Assembly: GCA_902629695.1 (NCBI GenBank)
Contig: CACORY010000001.1
Coordinates: 216,566-280,565, forward strand
Source: an uncultured Pelagibacteraceae bacterium
GTDB lineage: Bacteria > Pseudomonadota > Alphaproteobacteria > Pelagibacterales > Pelagibacteraceae
Reading direction: 5' to 3'
Length of the DNA: 64,000 bases
Positions 28,340 through 38,584 of this stretch are shown here, in pieces. Position numbers and translations under genes: made by a program. A model generated the notes under the pieces. That model ran no database searches and had not been told where the DNA came from. It worked only from the letters and a program-made list of their open reading frames with translations. How positions within the stretch are numbered: the first letter of the stretch is position 1; each line of letters opens with the position of its first letter.

Positions 28340-29320
28340 TTATTTCTTAGTATTTCTTAGCATTTTTAAGAGTATTTCAAGTTCTTGTGGCAAAATTGAG
28401 TTAAAAATCATTTTTTTATTTTTTGTTGGATGAAAGAAACCTAATGTTTTAGCATGTAGAAATTGTCTATTTAAATTTGTGAGATTTTTTTCCAGAGTGG
28501 GGTCAATATTTTTAATCTTTTTAAATCTTTTTTTGTATTTATCATCTCCGACAATACTATTTCCTAAGTAATTCATATGAACTCTTATTTGGTGAGTTCT
28601 ACCAGTTTCTAATTTACATTCTAACAAACTTAAAGTTGGAGTATTTTTATTTTCAAAAATTTCAATTGTTTTATAATTTGTAATTGCTTTTTTTCCTTTA
28701 GTTCTACTAACCTCCATCAACTGTCTATTTTTTGAGCTTCTAGATATAAACGTTTCTATTTTACCTTTTGATGGTCTTATTTTTCCCCAGATTAAAAGTT
28801 CATAAATTCTAATTATAGAATGTTTGTTAAATTGTCTTGAAAGATTTTCATGAGCTTGATTATTTTTTGCAACAACTATTAAACCAGATGTATTTTTATC
28901 AATTCTATGAACTATCCCTGGTCTTAGTTCATCACCAATATTTGATAAAGAATTTTTATCATGGTTCATTAATGCATTAACAATGGTCTTGTCGAAATTT
29001 CCTGCACCTGGATGAATCACAATACCTGAAGGTTTATTTAAAACAATCAAATCGTGGTCTTCATAAATAATATCTAGTTTGTATTTATAAGGTTTAAGAG
29101 ATGCCTTCTTTGGTTCTGGTATTACTAGATTTAAAATATCACCATTCAACATTTTTTTAGATGGATCTGATAAAATCTTATTATTTACTTTAAGTTTCTT
29201 ATCTAAAATTAATTTTTTTATTCTTGTCCTGCTTAAATTCTTTTCTTTTTTACGAATAAAAACATCAACACGTAGGTTTTTTTCATCATCTTTGACGATC
29301 AAATTTATTTTTTTTTCCAT
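28340..29320 (-). CDS. rluD: Ribosomal large subunit pseudouridine synthase (RluD family)
   Basis: RluA-family pseudouridine synthase, 326 residues. An S4 RNA-binding domain covers about residues 15-75, and the catalytic domain contains the signature HRIDKNTSGLIVVAKN with the nucleophilic aspartate. LETGRTHQIRVHM is the second conserved block. The RluD assignment (23S rRNA helix 69) is the commonest for a protein with an S4 domain, but RluC-type specificity cannot be excluded. It is followed by rpoH, the rluD-rpoH order seen in many alphaproteobacteria. Confidence 0.88.
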   Translation of the reverse strand: MEKKINLIVKDDEKNLRVDVFIRKKEKNLSRTRIKKLILDKKLKVNNKILSDPSKKMLNGDILNLVIPEPKKASLKPYKYKLDIIYEDHDLIVLNKPSGIVIHPGAGNFDKTIVNALMNHDKNSLSNIGDELRPGIVHRIDKNTSGLIVVAKNNQAHENLSRQFNKHSIIRIYELLIWGKIRPSKGKIETFISRSSKNRQLMEVSRTKGKKAITNYKTIEIFENKNTPTLSLLECKLETGRTHQIRVHMNYLGNSIVGDDKYKKRFKKIKNIDPTLEKNLTNLNRQFLHAKTLGFFHPTKNKKMIFNSILPQELEILLKMLRNTKK

Positions 29321-29343
29321 AAAATGTTATATTAATATTAAAT

Positions 29344-29420
29344 GCGTCTGTAGCTCAACTGGATAGAGCGCCTGACTTCGGATCAGGAGGTTCTGGGTTC
29401 GACTCCTAGCAGGCGCACCA
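29344..29420 (+). tRNA. tRNA-Arg (TCG)
   Basis: 77-base cloverleaf with encoded CCA. Acceptor GCGTCTG/CAGGCGC (one G-T pair), D arm GCTC...GAGC, anticodon arm CCTGA CTTCGGA TCAGG giving anticodon TCG, and T arm CTGGG TTCGACT CCTAG. It would read CGA and, by U34 wobble, possibly other CGN codons. The 3' end is 1 base from the stop codon of a convergent permease gene. Confidence 0.95.
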
Positions 29421-29421
29421 T

Positions 29422-30213
29422 TTATTCTCCCATATTTATTAAAGTTCCTTTTACACGTGCTTTTAGAAAAGAGCGGTAAAAAAGTCCAATACCAATAATT
29501 AAGTAAATTATATTAAGTAAATACGCATATTTTAAATTATCGTAATTTACAAAATTATTTATTAAAATATTTCTCGCTTCATCAAAAATATAAACCAAAG
29601 GTAAAGCTTTAGCTATAAGTTGGAAGAAACTGGGTAAAATTTCAATTGGATAATAAATGCATCCAAGAGGTGCTAGTAAAAAAAGCGATGACCATGCAAT
29701 GTTTTCAAAAGATGGACCAAACCTAATTAATCCTGCGCATACAAATAATCCAAGTGTAATTCCAAAAATATATAAACTTAAAAACAATAATAATAAAGGT
29801 AGACCTAATTTTAAAATAGATACTCCAAATAATGGTGACGTTAATATTATAGCAGGAACAAGTCCAATCAAAGTTCTAACTAAAGCAGTGAAAATTAGAG
29901 ATACTATAATCTCTCTTAGTCTCAGTGGTGCTATGAATAAATTAGTAAAATTTCTGCTCCAAATCTCCTCTAAAAAAAGCATATTAAAACTAATACTTGA
30001 TCTAAAAAGAATGTCATAAAGTATTGCACATGTTAGAATGATACCAACTGTATTATTATAATAGTCACTATAGATAGAAAAAAACTTTGAAATGAACCCC
30101 CATAGAATTATCTGAATTGTTGGCCAGTAAATTAGATCTAAAATTCTAGGCAAAGATCCTTTAATGAGATAAAAATGTCTTAAAAAAAGACCATACATTT
30201 TATTTATATTCAT
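29422..30213 (-). CDS. ABC-2 type transporter permease
   Basis: 263-residue integral membrane protein with about six hydrophobic segments and the ABC-2 fold (NodJ/DrrB-like exporters). Features include PTIQIILWGFISKFF near the N-terminus, SFNMLFLEEIWSRNFTNLFIAPLRLREII, the amphipathic connector typical of ABC-2 permeases, and WSSLFLLAPLGCIYYPIEILP. It starts 2 bases after its ATPase partner. Substrate unknown; an export function is inferred from the family. Confidence 0.85.
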   Translation of the reverse strand: MNINKMYGLFLRHFYLIKGSLPRILDLIYWPTIQIILWGFISKFFSIYSDYYNNTVGIILTCAILYDILFRSSISFNMLFLEEIWSRNFTNLFIAPLRLREIIVSLIFTALVRTLIGLVPAIILTSPLFGVSILKLGLPLLLLFLSLYIFGITLGLFVCAGLIRFGPSFENIAWSSLFLLAPLGCIYYPIEILPSFFQLIAKALPLVYIFDEARNILINNFVNYDNLKYAYLLNIIYLIIGIGLFYRSFLKARVKGTLINMGE

Positions 30214-30215
30214 AT

Positions 30216-30938
30216 TTAATTTCTATTAAGTTTCAAAAATACTTCTTCCATGTTTTCACGACCATGTTTTTTAATTAGTTCTTTTGGAGATCCATAATCA
30301 ATTATTGATCCATTATTCATCATTAAAACTGATGAGCATAATCTCTCTACTTCTGACATATTATGTGATGCCAGAACTATAGAAGCCTTTTTTTCTTTTT
30401 GATATTCCTCTAAGAAACTTCTTACATAATCTCCCGTCTCAGGGTCGAGTGATGCAGTTGGTTCATCTAATAAAAGAACTTTAGGATCATTTATTATAGA
30501 TTTTGCTAAACTTACTCTATTTTTTTGGCCTGAAGATAATTCACCAGTTATTTTATTAAGCATTTCACTTAATTTAAGTTTATCACTTAAATAATCTATT
30601 TTTTCACTCAGTTTCTTAACATCATAAAGTTTACCATAAACAATTAAATTTTGTTGTACAGTCAACTTTTTTGGAAGTTCAATATAAGGTGATATAAAAT
30701 TCAATTTATCTAAAAGTTCCACTCTTTTTTTCTCTACCTCTATTCCATTAATTAAAATTTTTCCTTTAGACGGTTTTAATAAACCAAGTATCATTCCAAT
30801 AGTTGTAGTTTTTCCACATCCATTTGGACCAAGAATACCAATTATTTCATTTTGATTTACTTTAAAAGAAATATTGTTCACAGCTTTTTTATCCTTATAT
30901 GTTTTTTCCAAATTGATTATCTCTAAGGGATATGTCAT
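30216..30938 (-). CDS. ABC transporter ATP-binding protein
   Basis: 240-residue nucleotide-binding subunit. Walker A is ILGPNGCGKTT near residue 38, the signature LSSGQKNRVSLAK near 136, Walker B VLLLDEPTASLDPETG, and the H-loop ASHNMSEVERL. It shares a 1-base overlap with the tsaC gene upstream and is 2 bases from the ABC-2 permease downstream, forming an exporter pair. Substrate is not evident. Confidence 0.93.
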   Translation of the reverse strand: MTYPLEIINLEKTYKDKKAVNNISFKVNQNEIIGILGPNGCGKTTTIGMILGLLKPSKGKILINGIEVEKKRVELLDKLNFISPYIELPKKLTVQQNLIVYGKLYDVKKLSEKIDYLSDKLKLSEMLNKITGELSSGQKNRVSLAKSIINDPKVLLLDEPTASLDPETGDYVRSFLEEYQKEKKASIVLASHNMSEVERLCSSVLMMNNGSIIDYGSPKELIKKHGRENMEEVFLKLNRN

Positions 30939-31870
30939 TAATATTTCGATGCTCTTTTTAATCTATCATTGATTGTTTTACCTAAGCCAATATCTGGTAT
31001 TTTAGCTACAGCGATTGAACTAAATTTTTTTTTTTTTATTTTTCTAAGAGTTGAATATAAATTTTTTGCTGCTTCTTGTAAATTTCCTTTTTTTGACAAA
31101 AAAAAATAATTTTTTTTCAATTTTTTTGTTTTTTTAATCAAAAGAAAAGCCTCATTATCTTTTATTTTTTTTACATTAAGTCTAATAGGTAAACCAGGAG
31201 AATAATGTAATTTTAATTGGCCCGGTGAGGAAATCCTTGTAGGATTTAAATTTACTTTAATTTTTTTTTTTAATATTTTTTTAATATTTGAAATATTTAA
31301 TCCTCCTAATCTTAAGATTTTTGGTTTTTTTCTAAGGTCAATAATTGTTGACTCAAGACCAATATTAGATTTTCCCCCATCTAAAACAAATTTTATTTTT
31401 TTACCAAAATCCTCTTTTACTTCAGCTGACGACACGGCACTAACTTTCGAGGATATGTTTGCACTTGGAGCAGCTAAAGGATAATCTAAATTTTGAAGTA
31501 GTTTTCTAATTACTGGATGTTTAGGAAATCTCACAGCTATAGAATTTTTATTATTAGTCACTAATTTAGAGATATTAGATTTTTTTTTTAAGTTTAATAC
31601 AAATGTAATCGGACCAGGACTAAATTTTCTGTAAAGCTTGAAAAAATTTTTATTTAACTCACAATCTTTTATTAAAGTTTTTAAATCGTAATAATGTACT
31701 ATTAAAGGATTGTATCTTGGTCTTTTTTTTAGTTGAAATATTTTCTTGCATGCAATATCAGAATATGCATTTCCAGCTATCCCATAAACAGTCTCTGTAG
31801 GAATAGCTACACATTCTCTTTTATTGAGTAATTTTTGAGCTTTTTTAATATTTGCAAGATTAATTTTCAT
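30938..31870 (-). CDS. tsaC: L-threonylcarbamoyladenylate synthase (Sua5/TsaC)
   Basis: Makes the threonylcarbamoyl-AMP used for the universal t6A37 modification of ANN-decoding tRNAs. The YrdC domain occupies about residues 8-195, with VAIPTETVYGIAGNAYS, KRPRYNPLIVHY and YPLAAPSANISSKVSAVS. A smaller C-terminal Sua5 domain follows (SSPGQLKLHYSP and on to RLKRASKY). At 310 residues this is the long Sua5 form, not the short TsaC. It starts 20 bases from the divergent xseB. Confidence 0.93.
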   Translation of the reverse strand: MKINLANIKKAQKLLNKRECVAIPTETVYGIAGNAYSDIACKKIFQLKKRPRYNPLIVHYYDLKTLIKDCELNKNFFKLYRKFSPGPITFVLNLKKKSNISKLVTNNKNSIAVRFPKHPVIRKLLQNLDYPLAAPSANISSKVSAVSSAEVKEDFGKKIKFVLDGGKSNIGLESTIIDLRKKPKILRLGGLNISNIKKILKKKIKVNLNPTRISSPGQLKLHYSPGLPIRLNVKKIKDNEAFLLIKKTKKLKKNYFFLSKKGNLQEAAKNLYSTLRKIKKKKFSSIAVAKIPDIGLGKTINDRLKRASKY

Positions 31871-31890
31871 GTATTATCTCAGAGTAATAT

Positions 31891-32145
31891 ATGAAAGATA
31901 AAAATTTACCAAACAATTATAATGAAATGTCTTTGGAAGACTTGACTAGGGAAGCTAATATTATGATTGAAGAATTAGAAAAACAAAAAGACCTTGAAAA
32001 TTCAATAGAAAATTATCAAAACTTGTTAAAACTTAATTCTATTATTGAGAAGAAGTTTCAAAAAAATGTTAAAGAAATAAGCGAAAAAACCAAAGAAAGA
32101 ATATCTAAAATTTTATTAAAAAAAAATGCAATCAAAATTAAATAA
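31891..32145 (+). CDS. xseB: Exodeoxyribonuclease VII small subunit
   Basis: 84-residue helical protein with the XseB pattern: MSLEDLTREANIMIEELEKQKDLENSIENYQNLLKL, a two-helix bundle that binds XseA. It overlaps ispA by 20 bases; the xseB-ispA-dxs order is common in proteobacteria and supports the call. The large subunit is not in the window. Confidence 0.88.
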   Translation: MKDKNLPNNYNEMSLEDLTREANIMIEELEKQKDLENSIENYQNLLKLNSIIEKKFQKNVKEISEKTKERISKILLKKNAIKIK

Positions 32146-32998
32146 AATCGCAAAAGATACAAATTTTTTTCTGAAAGCTTTTATTAAAAATCAAAAAAAA
32201 TCAAATTTAATTGTTCCAATGAGCTATGGACTTTTTTCAGGAGGAAAAAAAATAAGATCAAAAATTTTAATTGATATCGGCTCGTTATTTGGAATAGGCT
32301 ATAAGCAATTAATTACTATTGGGGCTGCAGTTGAGTGCATACATGCTTATTCATTGATACATGATGATTTACCTTGTATGGATAACGACAAAATGAGAAG
32401 AGGAAAACCTTCCACTCATATTAAATTTGGTGAATCTACAGCGGTTCTTGCTGGTAATTCACTTTTGACAATGGCTTTTGAAATTTTGAGCTACCCTGGC
32501 CTTAATCTAAATGAAAAAATTAAGAATAATTTGATAAATAAAATTTCTAGATGTGCAGGTCATTTAGGCATAGCAGGAGGACAATATTTAGATTTAAATT
32601 ATGAACATAAAAAAATTTCAAAAAAAAAAATCATAGACATGGAAATAAAAAAAACTGGTAAACTTTTTAGTTTTTGTTGTGCTGTTCCACTAATTTTAAA
32701 AAAGAGAAATAGAAGTGAGGTTCAAAAATTTGAAAATATAGGAGCAGATATTGGATTACTTTTTCAAGTTGCAGATGATATAATTGATTATAAAGGCAAT
32801 TCATTTGTTGCTGGAAAAAAAACTGGAAAAGATAAAAAAAAAGGTAAAGCAACTTTAATTAGTTTATTAGGATATGAAAATACTATTAAATATGCTAAAA
32901 ATTTAATTTTGAAAATAAATAACAAAGTAAGAAAATATGGTCCAAATTCTAAAAATCTTTTAGAAACTTTGAATTATATTTTAAATAGAAATAAATGA
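32126..32998 (+). CDS. ispA: Farnesyl diphosphate synthase (geranyltranstransferase)
   Basis: Short-chain trans-prenyltransferase (290 residues). First aspartate-rich motif DDLPCMDND near residue 80, preceded by HAYSLIHDD; second motif in [11 protein letters not shown]; the [12 protein letters not shown] segment binds the homoallylic substrate. It sits between xseB and dxs, overlapping both, which is the classic IspA context. It supplies C15 precursors for polyprenyl and quinone side chains. Confidence 0.95.
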   Translation: MQSKLNKIAKDTNFFLKAFIKNQKKSNLIVPMSYGLFSGGKKIRSKILIDIGSLFGIGYKQLITIGAAVECIHAYSLIHDDLPCMDNDKMRRGKPSTHIKFGESTAVLAGNSLLTMAFEILSYPGLNLNEKIKNNLINKISRCAGHLGIAGGQYLDLNYEHKKISKKKIIDMEIKKTGKLFSFCCAVPLILKKRNRSEVQKFENIGADIGLLFQVADDIIDYKGNSFVAGKKTGKDKKKGKATLISLLGYENTIKYAKNLILKINNKVRKYGPNSKNLLETLNYILNRNK

Positions 32999-34908
32999 AG
33001 AAAGACTACGAATATTTAAATCAGATTAACTTTCCCTACGACTTAAAAAAAATACCTGAGTCAAAACTTCAAAATGTTGCTGATGAAGTAAGAAAAGAAT
33101 TAATTGAAGCTGTATCAGTTACTGGAGGTCATTTAGGTGCAAGTTTAGGAGTTGTCGAATTAACAGTTGCATTACATTATATTTTTGATACTCCAAAAGA
33201 TAAATTGATATGGGATGTTGGTCATCAATGTTATCCACATAAGATTTTGACCGGAAGAAAAGATAGAATTAGAACTTTAAGACAAGGTTCTGGTCTTTCT
33301 GGATTTACAAAAAGATTAGAAAGTGAATATGACCCGTTTGGTGCAGCACATAGTTCAACGTCAATTTCATCTGCACTTGGTATTGCTGAAGCAAATAAAC
33401 TTTCAAATAAATCAGATAATGTAGTTGCTGTTATAGGAGATGGAGCAATAAGTGCAGGAATGGCATATGAAGCAATGAATAATGCAGGAGCATCTAAAAC
33501 AAAAATGATAGTAATTTTAAATGACAATGATATGTCAATTGCAAGACCCGTTGGAGCAATGGGCACTTATTTAGCTAAAATTTTTTCTGGCAAAATTTAC
33601 TTTAGTTTAAGAGAAACTATTAAACTTATTACTTCAGCTTTCTCAAAGAGATTTAGTGCAAAAGCTGGAAAGGCTGAAGATATTCTAAGATCTGCTGTTA
33701 CCGGAGGTACATTATTTAGTTCTTTAGGATTTTATTATATTGGTCCTATTGATGGTCACGATTTAAATTCTTTGCTTCCAATTTTGAAAAATGCAAAAGA
33801 CACAAAACATGATGGTCCGATATTAATTCATATTAAAACAAAAAAGGGTAAGGGTTATTCCTATGCTGAGGAAGCAAAAGATAATTATCATGGAGTTTCC
33901 AAGTTTAATGTTAAGACTGGTGAACAATTAAAAAGTAAGGTTTCTATACCTTCATATACAAAAGTATTTGCCAATACACTTATCCAACATGCTAAAAAAG
34001 ATAGTAAAATTGTTGCAATTACTGCGGCAATGCCTGATGGTACAGGAATAGACTTATTTAAAAAAGAATTTCCAGACAGAGCATTTGATGTTGGGATAGC
34101 AGAACAACACGCTGTTACATTTGCTGCAGGTCTTGCAACAGAAAATTACAAACCTTACGCTGCTATTTATTCTACATTCTTACAAAGAGCTTATGATCAA
34201 GTTGTACATGATGTAGCCATTCAAAGTTTACCAGTGAGATTTGCTATAGACAGAGCAGGTTTAGTTGGGGCCGATGGCCCTACACATGCAGGAAGTTTTG
34301 ATACAACATTTTTGACCACATTGCCAAATTTTATTGTAATGGCTGCAAGTGATGAGGCAGAACTTGTTCGAATGATTAACACATCAACAGATATCAATGA
34401 TAAGCCATGCGCTTTTAGATATCCGAGGGGCACAGGCGTTGGAGTAAATTTACCAGATATCACAGATAAAATTAAAGTTGGTAAATCAAAAGTCATAAGA
34501 GAAGGAAAAAAATTAGCACTTTTAAGTTTTGGTGCTAGATTAAATGAAACTTTGAAGGCTTCAGAAAATTTAAAAAAAAAAGGTGTAGATATAACAGTCA
34601 TAGATGCTAGATTTGCAAAACCATTAGATGAAAATTTAATTTGGCAACTAGCTACAACTCACGAAGCGATCATGACAATTGAGGAGGGTTCTATAGGTGG
34701 TTTTGGCTCACATGTTGTTGATTTTTTATCAAAAAAAGGTCTTCTAGACACTAATCTTAAATTTAGATCAATGACACTCCCAGATTTATTTATTGATCAA
34801 GATACACCTGATAATATGTACAAAATTGCAAATCTTGATGCTAACTCTATTGAAAATAATGTTTTAGACCTTTTAAATTCTAATATAATTTTACAGAAAC
34901 AAAAATAA
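32995..34908 (+). CDS. dxs: 1-deoxy-D-xylulose-5-phosphate synthase
   Basis: First enzyme of the MEP isoprenoid pathway, thiamin diphosphate dependent (637 residues). Motifs: [35 protein letters not shown], the ThDP site [35 protein letters not shown] with the catalytic glutamate, and [15 protein letters not shown]. Overlaps ispA by 4 bases. Ends 3 bases from the convergent aroC. Confidence 0.98.
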   Translation: MKKDYEYLNQINFPYDLKKIPESKLQNVADEVRKELIEAVSVTGGHLGASLGVVELTVALHYIFDTPKDKLIWDVGHQCYPHKILTGRKDRIRTLRQGSGLSGFTKRLESEYDPFGAAHSSTSISSALGIAEANKLSNKSDNVVAVIGDGAISAGMAYEAMNNAGASKTKMIVILNDNDMSIARPVGAMGTYLAKIFSGKIYFSLRETIKLITSAFSKRFSAKAGKAEDILRSAVTGGTLFSSLGFYYIGPIDGHDLNSLLPILKNAKDTKHDGPILIHIKTKKGKGYSYAEEAKDNYHGVSKFNVKTGEQLKSKVSIPSYTKVFANTLIQHAKKDSKIVAITAAMPDGTGIDLFKKEFPDRAFDVGIAEQHAVTFAAGLATENYKPYAAIYSTFLQRAYDQVVHDVAIQSLPVRFAIDRAGLVGADGPTHAGSFDTTFLTTLPNFIVMAASDEAELVRMINTSTDINDKPCAFRYPRGTGVGVNLPDITDKIKVGKSKVIREGKKLALLSFGARLNETLKASENLKKKGVDITVIDARFAKPLDENLIWQLATTHEAIMTIEEGSIGGFGSHVVDFLSKKGLLDTNLKFRSMTLPDLFIDQDTPDNMYKIANLDANSIENNVLDLLNSNIILQKQK

Positions 34909-34911
34909 GAA

Positions 34912-35994
34912 TTACCCGCATTGTGCTTTGTTCATTAGATAATGATCTAATAAAACACATGAAAGCATTGCCTCACCAACAGGAACAGCTCTTATTCCAA
35001 CGCAGGGATCATGTCTACCTTTAACTGATATAGTTGTATTTTTTCCAAATTTATCGATTGTTTTTTTAGTTTTTAAAATTGAAGATGTTGGTTTTACCGC
35101 AAAAGATACCTTTATTTCCTGTCCAGAAGAAATACCACCAAGAATTCCGCCAGCATTATTTGTTTTAAATTTTAATTTTTTATTTTTATTGAAAAGTTCA
35201 TCTGAGTTTTCCTCTCCAGATAATTGAGCAGAATTCATTCCAGATCCAATGTTAACCCCTTTTACAGCGTTAATACTCATCATTGCAGATGCTATGTCAG
35301 CATCTAATTTTGAGTATATAGGCGCACCTAAGCCAGCGGGGACTCCATTAGCCCTTACCTCAATTATTGCACCACAAGATGAGCCTGCTTTTCTTATAGT
35401 TAACAAATACTTTTCCCATAAATTTACCATAGATTTATCAGGACAAAAAAAAGGATTTTTATAAATTATTTTATCATTCCATTTTGATGTGTCACAACCA
35501 AGAATACCTAATTGTGTTACAGCACCTGTAATTTTAAATTTTTTTCCTAATTTGCTTTGTAAGACTTTTTTTGCTATAGCTCCAGCTGCAACTCTAGCAG
35601 CAGTTTCTCTAGCTGAAGATCTTCCTCCACCTCTGTAATCTCTAATTCCATATTTTTTAAAATAAGTAAAATCAGCATGACCCGGTCTAAATTTATTTTT
35701 AATATCTGTATAATCTTTAGAGCGCATATCCTCATTATAGATTATTAATGAAATTGGTGTCCCAGTAGTTTTACCCTCAAAAACTCCTGAGAGTATTTCA
35801 ACCTTATCACTCTCTTTTCTTTGGGTAGTAAACTTAGACTGTCCTGGTTTCCTTTTATCTAATTCTTTTTGAATATCTTGTTCTTTCAATTGAATTAAAG
35901 GGGGGCAACCATCAACTATACAACCAATAGCAGGCCCATGAGATTCTCCCCATGTTGTGAAACAAAAAACCTTTCCAAAAGTATTAAATGACAT
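34912..35994 (-). CDS. aroC: Chorismate synthase
   Basis: Final shikimate-pathway enzyme, using reduced FMN (360 residues). Signature blocks: [21 protein letters not shown] at the start, [29 protein letters not shown], and [11 protein letters not shown], then [15 protein letters not shown] near the end. Single gene, with ends facing dxs and its start 33 bases from the divergent pdxH. Confidence 0.98.
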   Translation of the reverse strand: MSFNTFGKVFCFTTWGESHGPAIGCIVDGCPPLIQLKEQDIQKELDKRKPGQSKFTTQRKESDKVEILSGVFEGKTTGTPISLIIYNEDMRSKDYTDIKNKFRPGHADFTYFKKYGIRDYRGGGRSSARETAARVAAGAIAKKVLQSKLGKKFKITGAVTQLGILGCDTSKWNDKIIYKNPFFCPDKSMVNLWEKYLLTIRKAGSSCGAIIEVRANGVPAGLGAPIYSKLDADIASAMMSINAVKGVNIGSGMNSAQLSGEENSDELFNKNKKLKFKTNNAGGILGGISSGQEIKVSFAVKPTSSILKTKKTIDKFGKNTTISVKGRHDPCVGIRAVPVGEAMLSCVLLDHYLMNKAQCG

Positions 35995-36027
35995 TATCTA
36001 TATTGTATAGATTATTTTGTTAAAATT

Positions 36028-36654
36028 ATGAATGAAAAAAACTCTTTAGGGCTTAATAAATGCTTTTTGGATGAAGACAATCCTTTCAAGTTATTTGAAA
36101 ATTGGTTTGATGAAGCCAAAAAGAAAGAAATTAACGATCCAAATGCTCTAGCCTTAGGTACTGTCGGCAGAGAAGGTATTCCCTCGGTTAGAATGGTTCT
36201 TCTCAAGGGTTTTGATAAAAATGGATTTGTTTTTTATACAAATTTAAATAGTCAAAAAGGAAATGAAATTAAAGAAAACCCAAATGCCTCTATGTGTTTT
36301 CATTGGAAAAGTTTACTAAGACAAATTAGAATTGTTGGAACTTTAAAACAAGTAGATGATAAAACTGCAGATGATTATTATAATTCTAGAGCGTACGAAA
36401 GTAGAATTGGTGCATGGGCATCTAAACAAAGTAGTATTTTAGAGAATAGAAAACAACTTTTAAAAGCATTAGATGATTTTAGAAATAAATATAAAGATAA
36501 AGAAAATGTACCTAGACCTAAACATTGGTCCGGCTGGAATTTAAAACCATCTAGCATTGAATTTTGGTTAGATGGAGATAATAGAATTCACGAGAGATTA
36601 AAATATATTTTAGATAAAAATAATAAATGGACTAAAGTTATTTTAAGTCCTTAA
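36028..36654 (+). CDS. pdxH: Pyridoxamine 5'-phosphate oxidase
   Basis: FMN enzyme producing pyridoxal 5'-phosphate (208 residues). Features: DPNALALGTVGREGIPSVRMVLLKGFDKNGFVFYTN for FMN binding, SRIGAWASKQS, and the C-terminal signature PKHWSGWNLKPSSIEFWLDGDNRIHERLKY. It converges with ispB, overlapping by 4 bases. Confidence 0.96.
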   Translation: MNEKNSLGLNKCFLDEDNPFKLFENWFDEAKKKEINDPNALALGTVGREGIPSVRMVLLKGFDKNGFVFYTNLNSQKGNEIKENPNASMCFHWKSLLRQIRIVGTLKQVDDKTADDYYNSRAYESRIGAWASKQSSILENRKQLLKALDDFRNKYKDKENVPRPKHWSGWNLKPSSIEFWLDGDNRIHERLKYILDKNNKWTKVILSP

Positions 36655-37664
36655 AAATTTCTAGACAGACTAAAAGATGTCAAGTTTTCTAATATAATTT
36701 TTTCTTCACTCTCTTTAAATATTGATAAAGAATTTGAAGCAAGATTTATATAATGTTGAGCTTTCTGATAACAATCTCTTATAACATCATATTTTTTTAT
36801 AAGTGATAAAATGGAGTCTAGATCTTTTTCATCTCTAATTTCTTTTGAAAAAATTTTTTCTAGATTTTTTTTCTCCTCAACATTTGCCTTTTGAAATAAT
36901 ATAATAATAGGGAGGGTTATTTTTCCTTCATAAAAATCAGTTCCTATTTTTTTACCAAACAATTTTAATTCTGAATTATAGTCTAAAGTATCGTCTGCAA
37001 TTTGAAATGTTAAACCTAAATTTCGTCCATAAAATTCTAAAGCTTCTTTTTCTTTAGTTTTTACATTTGATAATATGGCACCTACCTTTGTTGAGGCTGC
37101 AAATAATTCAGCAGTTTTTGCAGAAATAATTTTTAAATAGGTTTCCTCAAGCATATCAACTTCGCCCTTATGTTGTAGTTGTAATATTTCTCCCTGTGCA
37201 ATTTTTGATGAAGTGGAGGACAAAAGCTTTAAAACTTCATTATTTCCATCCTCAACCATCATTTCAAAACATCTACTGAGTAAATAATCTCCAGCTAAAA
37301 CTGAAGGGTGGTTCCCCCAAATTTTGTTTAAAGTTTTTTTTCCTCTTCTTACTGAACCATCATCAATTACGTCATCGTGCATTAAAGTTGCTGCATGAAT
37401 TAATTCAACGCACGCTGCTAAATTAACATCACGTGTTCCCTTGGAGTATTCACACAATTTAGCAGAACCTAAAGTCAACAAAGCTCTTAATTTTTTTCCA
37501 CCAGTATTTAGATGATAATCAGTCATTTCTTGAACTAGCTCAACATCACTATTTAGCTTTGATTTGATTTTTTCTTCAACTAACATTAATTTTTCCTCAA
37601 CAGAATTTTTTAGTTGAAAATAAGAATTATTTATTTGATCTTTTAATTGTATTACTCTTCCCAT
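36651..37664 (-). CDS. ispB: Polyprenyl (octaprenyl-type) diphosphate synthase
   Basis: Long-chain trans-prenyltransferase (337 residues) building the ubiquinone side chain. GGKKLRALLTLGSAK, the first aspartate-rich motif LMHDDVIDDGSVRRGKKT, and the second in FQIADDTLDYNS are clear. Chain length (octa-, nona- or decaprenyl) cannot be read reliably from the sequence. Distinct from the short-chain ispA at 32126, whose product it would extend. Confidence 0.9.
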   Translation of the reverse strand: MGRVIQLKDQINNSYFQLKNSVEEKLMLVEEKIKSKLNSDVELVQEMTDYHLNTGGKKLRALLTLGSAKLCEYSKGTRDVNLAACVELIHAATLMHDDVIDDGSVRRGKKTLNKIWGNHPSVLAGDYLLSRCFEMMVEDGNNEVLKLLSSTSSKIAQGEILQLQHKGEVDMLEETYLKIISAKTAELFAASTKVGAILSNVKTKEKEALEFYGRNLGLTFQIADDTLDYNSELKLFGKKIGTDFYEGKITLPIIILFQKANVEEKKNLEKIFSKEIRDEKDLDSILSLIKKYDVIRDCYQKAQHYINLASNSLSIFKESEEKIILENLTSFSLSRNF

Positions 37665-37709
37665 TAATTCAGCAAATTAGTATAATAAGTTTCTTTTTAT
37701 ACTTATCAA

Positions 37710-37737
37710 TTGACGCACCTAAATCTTCAATTATAAG
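37710..37737 (+). promoter_or_regulatory. Promoter of the S49 peptidase-glyQS-ppdK run
   Basis: TTGACG (37710-37715) and TATAAG (37732-37737) are separated by 16 bases, a good housekeeping promoter match, in the gap between divergent ispB and the S49 peptidase gene. Imperfect inverted arms CACCT and AGGTG lie inside and just after the hexamers. Confidence 0.5.
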
Positions 37738-37777
37738 GTGTCTTTATATTCAACAAAAAATTCTATAAAGATTAAAA

Positions 37778-38584
37778 ATGCTCTCTTTTTTTAAAAAGAA
37801 AAAAACAATACCACATATAAAATTAAGTGGAGTAATTGGAAATACCGGTAAATTTAAACAAGGCATAGACTTTTCAGGCCAAGAGGAGATTATTACTAAA
37901 GCATTTTCAGTTAAAAAAGCTCCATGTGTTGCTATTACTATCAATTCACCTGGTGGTTCCCCAGTCCAATCACATTTGATTTATAGTTTTATTAGACGTG
38001 AAGCAAAAAAGAATAACAAAAAAGTAATAGTCTTTGCTGAAGATGTAGCTGCATCAGGTGGTTATCTAATTGCTTGTGCTGGAGATGAAATATATGCAAA
38101 TTCCAGTTCGATTATAGGATCTATAGGTGTTATTTATTCTTCATTTGGTTTCACTGAGTTAATAAAAAAGATAGGGGTCGAAAGAAGAGTACATACAGCT
38201 GGAAAAAATAAAAGCACACTTGATCCTTTTCTTGAGGAGAAAAAAGAGGATATTCAAAGATTGAAAAATATTCAATTAGACTTACACAAAGATTTTATTG
38301 ATGTTGTGGAAAAAAGTAGGGGTCTTAAATTAAAAAAAACAGAAGTAGAATTATTTTCAGGGGAATTTTGGTCAGGAAGAAAAGCTAAAGATCTAGGTTT
38401 GATTGATGAAATAGGGGATGCAAATTTAGTGTTAAGAGAAAAATTTGGAGATGATGTAATAATTAAAAAATTTGAAAAATCTAAAAGTTGGTTAAGTAAA
38501 AAATTATCTTCTTCTAATAATCATATAGATCAGCTTTCAAATGTATTGGAAGAAAAATCTATTTGGCAAAGATATGGTCTCTAA
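37778..38584 (+). CDS. S49 family peptidase (SohB/SppA-like)
   Basis: 268-residue serine protease of the ClpP/crotonase-like fold. [17 protein letters not shown] and the nucleophile region [21 protein letters not shown] (Ser near residue 91) are followed by [11 protein letters not shown] and the general-base lysine in the [11 protein letters not shown] stretch. It lacks the N-terminal membrane anchor of SohB and the duplicated domain of SppA long forms, so it may be cytosolic or peripherally bound. Its last 11 bases overlap the glyQ start. Substrates, possibly signal peptides or membrane fragments, are inferred from the family. Confidence 0.88.
   Translation: MLSFFKKKKTIPHIKLSGVIGNTGKFKQGIDFSGQEEIITKAFSVKKAPCVAITINSPGGSPVQSHLIYSFIRREAKKNNKKVIVFAEDVAASGGYLIACAGDEIYANSSSIIGSIGVIYSSFGFTELIKKIGVERRVHTAGKNKSTLDPFLEEKKEDIQRLKNIQLDLHKDFIDVVEKSRGLKLKKTEVELFSGEFWSGRKAKDLGLIDEIGDANLVLREKFGDDVIIKKFEKSKSWLSKKLSSSNNHIDQLSNVLEEKSIWQRYGL

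Noticed and set aside
28341-28360. Tandem 10-base repeat TATTTCTTAG x2 at the 3' end of rluD
   Set aside because: Two copies only, in coding sequence that encodes ordinary terminal residues; explained by AT-rich slippage.
38541-38573. Upstream ATG start for glyQ
   Set aside because: The added residues are out-of-frame readings of the S49 peptidase end and do not resemble GlyQ N-termini.
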